DNA of 64,000 nt from Methanosphaera sp. (GTDB lineage: Archaea > Methanobacteriota > Methanobacteria > Methanobacteriales > Methanobacteriaceae). The stretch is taken from the NCBI GenBank assembly GCA_017430835.1, contig JAFRMD010000023.1:57326-121325 (forward strand). Reading direction: 5' to 3'. The position numbers were made by a program, and so were the translations under genes. This document shows, piece after piece, positions 59,815-64,000 of this stretch. Position 1 is the stretch's first letter. Every line of letters starts with the position of its first letter. The notes beneath the pieces are model-generated. The model made no database searches and had not been told where the DNA came from. It saw only the letters and a list, made by a program, of their open reading frames with translations.

Positions 59815-60651
59815 ATGAAAAATAATAAACAAATTGGTTATCTTGGTCCAGAGGGAACGTTTTCTCATGAAGCCGTATTAAAAATTGTTGATAATCAAAC
59901 AATGATAAAACCTTACGCTAATATTATTGATATTTTCAAATCATTAGAAAAATCTGAAATTGATGAGGCATTAGTTCCAATTGAAAATTCAACAGAAGGA
60001 TCTGTGTTAATAACACTGGATGCTTTAACACATTTCAATTTAAAAATAAAGAAGGAACTAGAACTGCCAATCAAACACAATTTATTGGCACAGAAAGGAA
60101 AATCAATAGAAGACATATCAGTCATCTGTTCACATCAACAAGCACTAGCACAATGTAGAAAATACATAAATAAGCTGGGTAAACAAGCACATGCATTGTC
60201 AAGTACTGCAAATGCGGCATGTTATGTTACACGAACACCTGCAGCCGCAGTAATAGGTAATGAAATCTTATCCGAAAAATACGACCTTGAAATATTGGAC
60301 AAAAACATTCAAGACTATGATAACAACGTAACACGTTTTATCATATTATCCAATAAAGATCAGGATTGTCCTACCGGCAATGATAAAACATCAATTGTAA
60401 TATCATTAAATGGGGATAAACCTGGAGGACTTTATGAAATACTGGGTGAATTCATGAAAGAAAACATAAACCTTACCAAAATAGAGTCCAGGCCATCCAA
60501 GGAAGGTATGGGCAAATATTTGTTTTATATTGATTTTCAAGGACATAGGACAGATAAACACGTTAACAGAACTTTAAAATCTATAAAAGAAAAAGTTAAT
60601 GTGTTTAAAATATTGGGGTCCTATGCAACTATAACTGTTGGGGGGAATTAA
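59815..60651 (+). CDS. pheA: Prephenate dehydratase
   Basis: Converts prephenate to phenylpyruvate in phenylalanine synthesis, with feedback control through an ACT domain. The product is 278 residues, the normal monofunctional size. The N-terminus reads YLGPEGTFSHEAV; the catalytic TRF motif is in NNVTRFIIL; the ACT domain includes GGLYEILGEF and the Phe-binding ESRPS. No ribosome-binding site is visible before the ATG and an AT-rich TATA-like stretch lies close upstream, so the mRNA may be leaderless. Confidence 0.93.
   Translation: MKNNKQIGYLGPEGTFSHEAVLKIVDNQTMIKPYANIIDIFKSLEKSEIDEALVPIENSTEGSVLITLDALTHFNLKIKKELELPIKHNLLAQKGKSIEDISVICSHQQALAQCRKYINKLGKQAHALSSTANAACYVTRTPAAAVIGNEILSEKYDLEILDKNIQDYDNNVTRFIILSNKDQDCPTGNDKTSIVISLNGDKPGGLYEILGEFMKENINLTKIESRPSKEGMGKYLFYIDFQGHRTDKHVNRTLKSIKEKVNVFKILGSYATITVGGN
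60640..60646 (+). promoter_or_regulatory. Ribosome-binding site at the end of pheA
   Basis: GGGGGGA lies six bases before ATA 60653. Its arrangement (G-run, ATTAAA, then the start) is nearly the same as that of ehbM, where the start is ATG. Confidence 0.55.
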
Positions 60652-60652
60652 A

Positions 60653-61357
60653 ATAGCAAGAGGTAGCTCTCGACATTCTATAGAAAAAAAATTACAAGAC
60701 TTAGAAGAACAAAAAAATAAAGGAAACATTACACTGGAAGAGTATGATACTCTTCGAATACGTTATGAAAGAAAATTAGGTAACAAGGAAACAGTATCAA
60801 AACTTCAAGAATCAAAGGGATTCAAACCATCAAAAATCAAAGAAAAAAAGGCAATGAAACAGGAATTGTATGATGAGTTTGTAGACAAATATTCAAAAAG
60901 TGATGATAAGGACTATGGACAAATACAACGTTCAAACATGTTCAGCAAATCAACAAAAAGAACGTTCATAATATTATTCATATTACTAGCCTTTGGAGTA
61001 GGAATAGTTGCAGGATTCAACGTAATATCCAACTCACAAAATCAGATACAGAATAATGTAACAATAACCGATTCAGCATTTTCAGCAAATGCCACAATAA
61101 CAAATGCATCAAATATTGTACCAGCTAACACTTCAACAGTAAAATACACAAAAACCAAAAAAACATACAACAATTATAAGAAGACCAACACTTCCTCATC
61201 AAAGTCATATTCATCAAGTTCATCAAATTCAAAAAATTCTTACTCAAATAACAAATATTCGGGAAGTTCAGGCTCAGGAAACAGTTATTCCAATAACAAG
61301 TATTCATCAGGCTCAGGAAGTAGTGGTTCTGGAAATAGTTATAGAAGTAATTATTAA
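60653..61357 (+). CDS. Membrane protein with SHOCT-like N-terminus and Ser/Asn/Tyr/Gly-rich tail, apparent ATA start
   Basis: 234 residues from ATA. Residues about 8-40 (KKLQDLEEQKNKGNITLEEY) resemble a SHOCT-type short helical oligomerisation segment. One membrane helix follows at about 103-122 (FIILFILLAFGVGIVAGF), then an external tail of Asn/Thr and finally about 60 residues of Ser, Asn, Tyr, Gly and Lys in loose repeats (SNNKYSSGSG). The topology suggests an inner anchor with an exposed disordered tail. An in-frame TTG at 60638 lies inside pheA but has no ribosome-binding site, whereas the GGGGGGA fits ATA 60653. Followed by a lipoprotein gene 11 bases on. Confidence 0.65.
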   Translation: MARGSSRHSIEKKLQDLEEQKNKGNITLEEYDTLRIRYERKLGNKETVSKLQESKGFKPSKIKEKKAMKQELYDEFVDKYSKSDDKDYGQIQRSNMFSKSTKRTFIILFILLAFGVGIVAGFNVISNSQNQIQNNVTITDSAFSANATITNASNIVPANTSTVKYTKTKKTYNNYKKTNTSSSKSYSSSSSNSKNSYSNNKYSGSSGSGNSYSNNKYSSGSGSSGSGNSYRSNY

Positions 61358-61368
61358 GGAGTATAAAT

Positions 61369-62010
61369 ATGAAATTAAATAAAACAATAATACTTGTTCC
61401 ATTATTGATAATATTAGTAGTATCCTTATCTGGTTGTATCACTGATGACCTATTTAAACAAGGAGAAACATTCGAAAAAAACGGAATAACCTTCCAATAC
61501 CCCGATACTTGGCAAGAAGTAAATAGTGTAGCCGAAGGATCAGTAGGGGCAGTAGCACTGAAAAACAATTCAGAAGTATCAACAGTAATACAACAAGTAC
61601 CATCAGAGTACGGAACTGAAGTTCAACAAGCATTCAACACAAACAAGGTCAATCTGGTAAAATCACCAAACTATATCAATGTACAGGAAACACCATCAAC
61701 ACTAAACGGAAAAGACGTGATAATCCACAGATACCTAGTAAACGAGGATGACGGTTCACAAAAAGAAAGAGTAGCAACATGGATAAAAATGGATGATAAC
61801 AAGCTATATGTACTTCTGTTCTCAACACCAGTAGACAGTTACGAAGTACAAAGATCAAGCTATGACCTAATAGCAGGAACATTCGCATTAAAAGGACAAA
61901 CAAACAATAACAATGCAAACACCAACAGCGCTTCTACAAATACAGCTAATAGTGATTCCTCCATAATTGGAATGATACAAAACCAAGTGGACAAATTCTT
62001 CTCAAACTAA
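61369..62010 (+). CDS. Secreted lipoprotein-like protein (PsbP-like)
   Basis: 213 residues. An N-terminal hydrophobic signal ends with the lipobox LSGC at about 19-22, suggesting lipid anchoring at the outer face of the membrane. The middle (NGITFQYPDTWQEVNS) resembles PsbP-like stress-response proteins, which bear an FxYPxxW start. The tail is Asn/Ser/Thr-rich. Function unknown. AAGGAG precedes the ATG; it probably shares a transcript with the previous membrane protein. Confidence 0.75.
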   Translation: MKLNKTIILVPLLIILVVSLSGCITDDLFKQGETFEKNGITFQYPDTWQEVNSVAEGSVGAVALKNNSEVSTVIQQVPSEYGTEVQQAFNTNKVNLVKSPNYINVQETPSTLNGKDVIIHRYLVNEDDGSQKERVATWIKMDDNKLYVLLFSTPVDSYEVQRSSYDLIAGTFALKGQTNNNNANTNSASTNTANSDSSIIGMIQNQVDKFFSN

Positions 62011-62020
62011 TGTGATAAAG

Positions 62021-63175
62021 ATGAAAATAATATTATGCATAACAGGAAGCATAGCAGCAACAGAAGACCTGAAACTAATCCATGAACTACAAAGACACGG
62101 CTATGAAGTAGAATGCTTCATGACCGAAGCAGCATGCGAAATAATAACACCACTATCCATGGAATTCGCAACCAAGAAAAAAGCAGTGACAAAGATAACA
62201 GGATACGTAGAACACGTAACACGAGCACAAGCAGACCTCATACTAGTAGCACCAGCAACAGCAAACACAATCAGCAAATTTGCACACAAAATAGCAGACA
62301 CAACAGTAACAACACTACTCTTAACAGCAAGCGGATATGATACCCCAATACTCTTCGTACCATCAATGCACATATCAATGTACCATGCAATAAAAGAAAA
62401 CATCGAAAAAATAAAAAAAGACAAAAAACTTGCTTACTTCATGGAACCGGATGAAGCAGAAAGAAAAGCAAAATTCCCGTCAAAACATGAAATAGTACTG
62501 GAAGCAGAACGATTAACAGGCAAACAACCATTAAAATCCAAGAACGTTCTAGTAACAACAGGAGCAACATTCGAAGCAATAGATGCAATGAGGGGAATTA
62601 CCAATAGAAGTTCTGGAAAAATGGGAATAGAAATAGCAAAAGAAGCATACCGACAAGGAGCAAACGTAACATTACTCTGTGGAATAACACATGCACACAT
62701 ACCCAAAAATATCAGACAAATAAAAGTTGAATCTACTGGGGAAATGATGGAAGTCCTAGAGGAAAAGATAAGAGATACTGATATTTACGTATCTGCTGCA
62801 GCAATATCCGATTTTACGATAGAAAACGTCTGTGAAAACAAGATATCTTCAGATGAAGATGTGATGATAAAATTCACAAAACTACCAAAACTACTTAAAA
62901 GAATCAAAGAGATAAATCCTGAAACATATGTTGTCGGCTTTAAGGCAGAAGCAGGAATAACTGAAGAACAACTAATTAACAAAGCACGAGACAGAATGAA
63001 TAAATATGATACAGATTTAATGGTAGCAAATGATATTCTTGTTAAGAATGGAGGAGTCGGATCTGAAAATAATGAAGTAATCATAATCGATAAAGAAAAC
63101 CATGAAAAAATACCTCTTGACACAAAAGAAAACATAGCAAAAAAGATAATACAAAAAATCGTTAAAACAATATAA
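62021..63175 (+). CDS. coaBC: Bifunctional phosphopantothenoylcysteine decarboxylase/synthase
   Basis: Makes 4'-phosphopantetheine precursors for coenzyme A. The product is 384 residues: an N-terminal CoaC flavoprotein domain (ITGSIAATEDLKLIHEL, then APATANTISKFAHKIADT and PSMHISMY) and a C-terminal CoaB ligase domain (VLVTTGATFEAIDAMRGITN, SSGKMG). ATG 62021 follows GTGAT (62012-62016); the in-frame GTG at 62012 lies within that ribosome-binding site. The gene is close behind the lipoprotein gene. Confidence 0.95.
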   Translation: MKIILCITGSIAATEDLKLIHELQRHGYEVECFMTEAACEIITPLSMEFATKKKAVTKITGYVEHVTRAQADLILVAPATANTISKFAHKIADTTVTTLLLTASGYDTPILFVPSMHISMYHAIKENIEKIKKDKKLAYFMEPDEAERKAKFPSKHEIVLEAERLTGKQPLKSKNVLVTTGATFEAIDAMRGITNRSSGKMGIEIAKEAYRQGANVTLLCGITHAHIPKNIRQIKVESTGEMMEVLEEKIRDTDIYVSAAAISDFTIENVCENKISSDEDVMIKFTKLPKLLKRIKEINPETYVVGFKAEAGITEEQLINKARDRMNKYDTDLMVANDILVKNGGVGSENNEVIIIDKENHEKIPLDTKENIAKKIIQKIVKTI

Positions 63176-63686
63176 CAATCATCTCCTAAAACTATTTTTT
63201 TTAATAATGTGGTAATAAATTCTCGTAAATTTAAAAATTATTTGTTTGACATATAGTTTATCGAATATTGTTTTCATAATTTATTAACCCTATCTCATTT
63301 TTTTAATTATATAATTTTTTTACAATTATTTTTTTAGAACTTTGTTTATTAAAATTTGATTGAATTTAAAACAGTTAACTTTATTAGTAGGGGGGGGGCA
63401 TACTATTATATAACTTAATATTGTTTGATAAATTAGAACTTTATGAAATGTAATCATGTATTATTGGGGCAGGTATAATTATATTCCAATATTCATTCTA
63501 TTTGTTTAATTATTTGACATTAGGTTATATATTTCTTTGTTTTAATTTTTCTAATTATTAAGTTAAAGTAAAGTAATGAAAAATCTATAAAAAAACAATT
63601 ATATTATTATAATTACTTAATTCTCAAGTTTTGCAGGTTTTTTTCATTATTTAATAATAATTAATAATTTAGGAGATTTTATTAAG
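63176..63686. other. Non-coding region upstream of the terminal adhesin-like gene
   Basis: About 510 bases without a gene. It contains a run of nine G at 63390-63398, a TATA-like ATTATATAAC seven bases further on, and a second TATA-like CTATAAAAAA near 63585. The rest is AT-rich. Confidence 0.55.
63390..63398 (+). repeat. Homopolymeric tract of nine G
   Basis: Nine consecutive G bases in a very AT-rich intergenic region, about 290 bases upstream of a surface-protein gene. By contrast, other G-runs noticed in the window reach only six. Confidence 0.8.
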
Positions 63687-64000
63687 ATGGTTAACAAAAA
63701 ATTTTTAATTCTTTTCCTAGCTTTGTTAATTGTTGGTATGTCAGTGGCAGTAGCAGCAGATGTTGATGACTCAACAAGTGCTCCTACGAAAAAAGTTACA
63801 AAGGACACAACAAAAGTTGTGAAAAATTCTGCTGTAACTAAAAAAGCAATTAAAGCCGCTGATACTAAGACAACAAGTAAAGCTAAGAAGACAAGTGAAA
63901 AAGTTAGAAACATGACTAAGAAAGATGATAGTAAAACAGTAAAAGTAGATGTTCAAGTTGATGAAACAACTTCAATTAATAAAAAACTAGAAAATAATAT
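63687..64000 (+). CDS. Secreted adhesin-like protein, 3' end missing
   Basis: Open from ATG 63687 to the window end, 104 residues visible. The ATG has AGGAG at 63671-63675. Residues 1-25 (MVNKKFLILFLALLIVGMSV, then AVAA) form a signal peptide similar to that of the giant adhesin. The following sequence is rich in Lys, Thr, Asp and Val without cysteine, like the linker after the adhesin signal peptide. It is probably another adhesin-like surface protein; its domains lie outside the window. Confidence 0.7.
   Translation, partial: MVNKKFLILFLALLIVGMSVAVAADVDDSTSAPTKKVTKDTTKVVKNSAVTKKAIKAADTKTTSKAKKTSEKVRNMTKKDDSKTVKVDVQVDETTSINKKLENN

Overview
The window is a dense, AT-rich stretch of chromosome from a hydrogenotrophic archaeal methanogen of the Methanobacteriaceae. 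The evidence is heterodisulfide reductase subunit HdrA, the coenzyme F430 cyclase subunit CfbD, a 16-gene energy-converting hydrogenase B (ehb) operon in the Methanothermobacter gene order, archaeal-type MetK, RadA, RPA, PurL and IleS, archaeal TATA boxes, and a 3,117-residue adhesin-like surface protein of the kind abundant in gut Methanosphaera and Methanobrevibacter. I favour Methanosphaera because of the very low G+C and the adhesin style. This is inference; no 16S rRNA or methanol genes lie in the window.

Layout. 1-2466: single-stranded-DNA-binding RPA (5' end outside the window) and the recombinase RadA. 2548-4490: two tandem auxin-efflux-carrier-family transporters. 4688-6640: hdrA. 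6910-8178: glyA. 8277-10186 (minus): DUF192 protein, metallophosphoesterase and a flavoprotein-ferredoxin. 10463-11686: metK, convergent with an iron-sulfur-flavoprotein-like gene (11722-12504, minus). 12976-22329: the giant adhesin. 22611-29288: ileS, purL and an M50 membrane protease. 29747-33982: cbiE, a YchF-type GTPase, an apparently inactive NDP-sugar-dehydrogenase-like protein and cfbD. 34089-39907: NADH-oxidase/CoA-disulfide-reductase-like flavoprotein, SDR, argG, an aspartoacylase-family protein and a YdjM-like membrane protein. 40361-49778: ehbA-P. 49845-52674: iron transport genes feoA, feoB and a small zinc ribbon behind a DtxR-type operator. 53399-56965: ACT-domain protein, nucleotidyltransferase, and a DUF366-queD-queE cluster for the 7-deazaguanine (archaeosine) precursor. 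57181-59697: three CBS-domain proteins. 59815-63175: pheA, a membrane protein, a lipoprotein and coaBC. 63687-64000: start of another secreted adhesin-like protein, cut by the window end.

How it fits together. Ehb uses the ion gradient to drive H2-dependent ferredoxin reduction for biosynthesis, while HdrA is the electron-bifurcating flavoprotein of the last step of methanogenesis. CfbD and CbiE make the tetrapyrroles F430 and cobamide on which methanogenesis depends. FeoAB supplies the iron that these iron-sulfur proteins need. The surface genes face the environment.

The main observations for follow-up are: two genes that seem to lack any ATG/GTG/TTG start and instead have ATT (queE) or ATA (membrane protein) placed after strong ribosome-binding sites, queE also lying in frame behind the queD TAG stop; a dehydrogenase-fold pseudoenzyme translationally coupled to cfbD; tandem DtxR-like boxes at the feo promoter; inverted repeats in the leaders of hdrA, ileS and ehb; and a nine-G tract upstream of the terminal adhesin-like gene. 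No tRNA, rRNA, CRISPR array, insertion sequence or prophage was seen.
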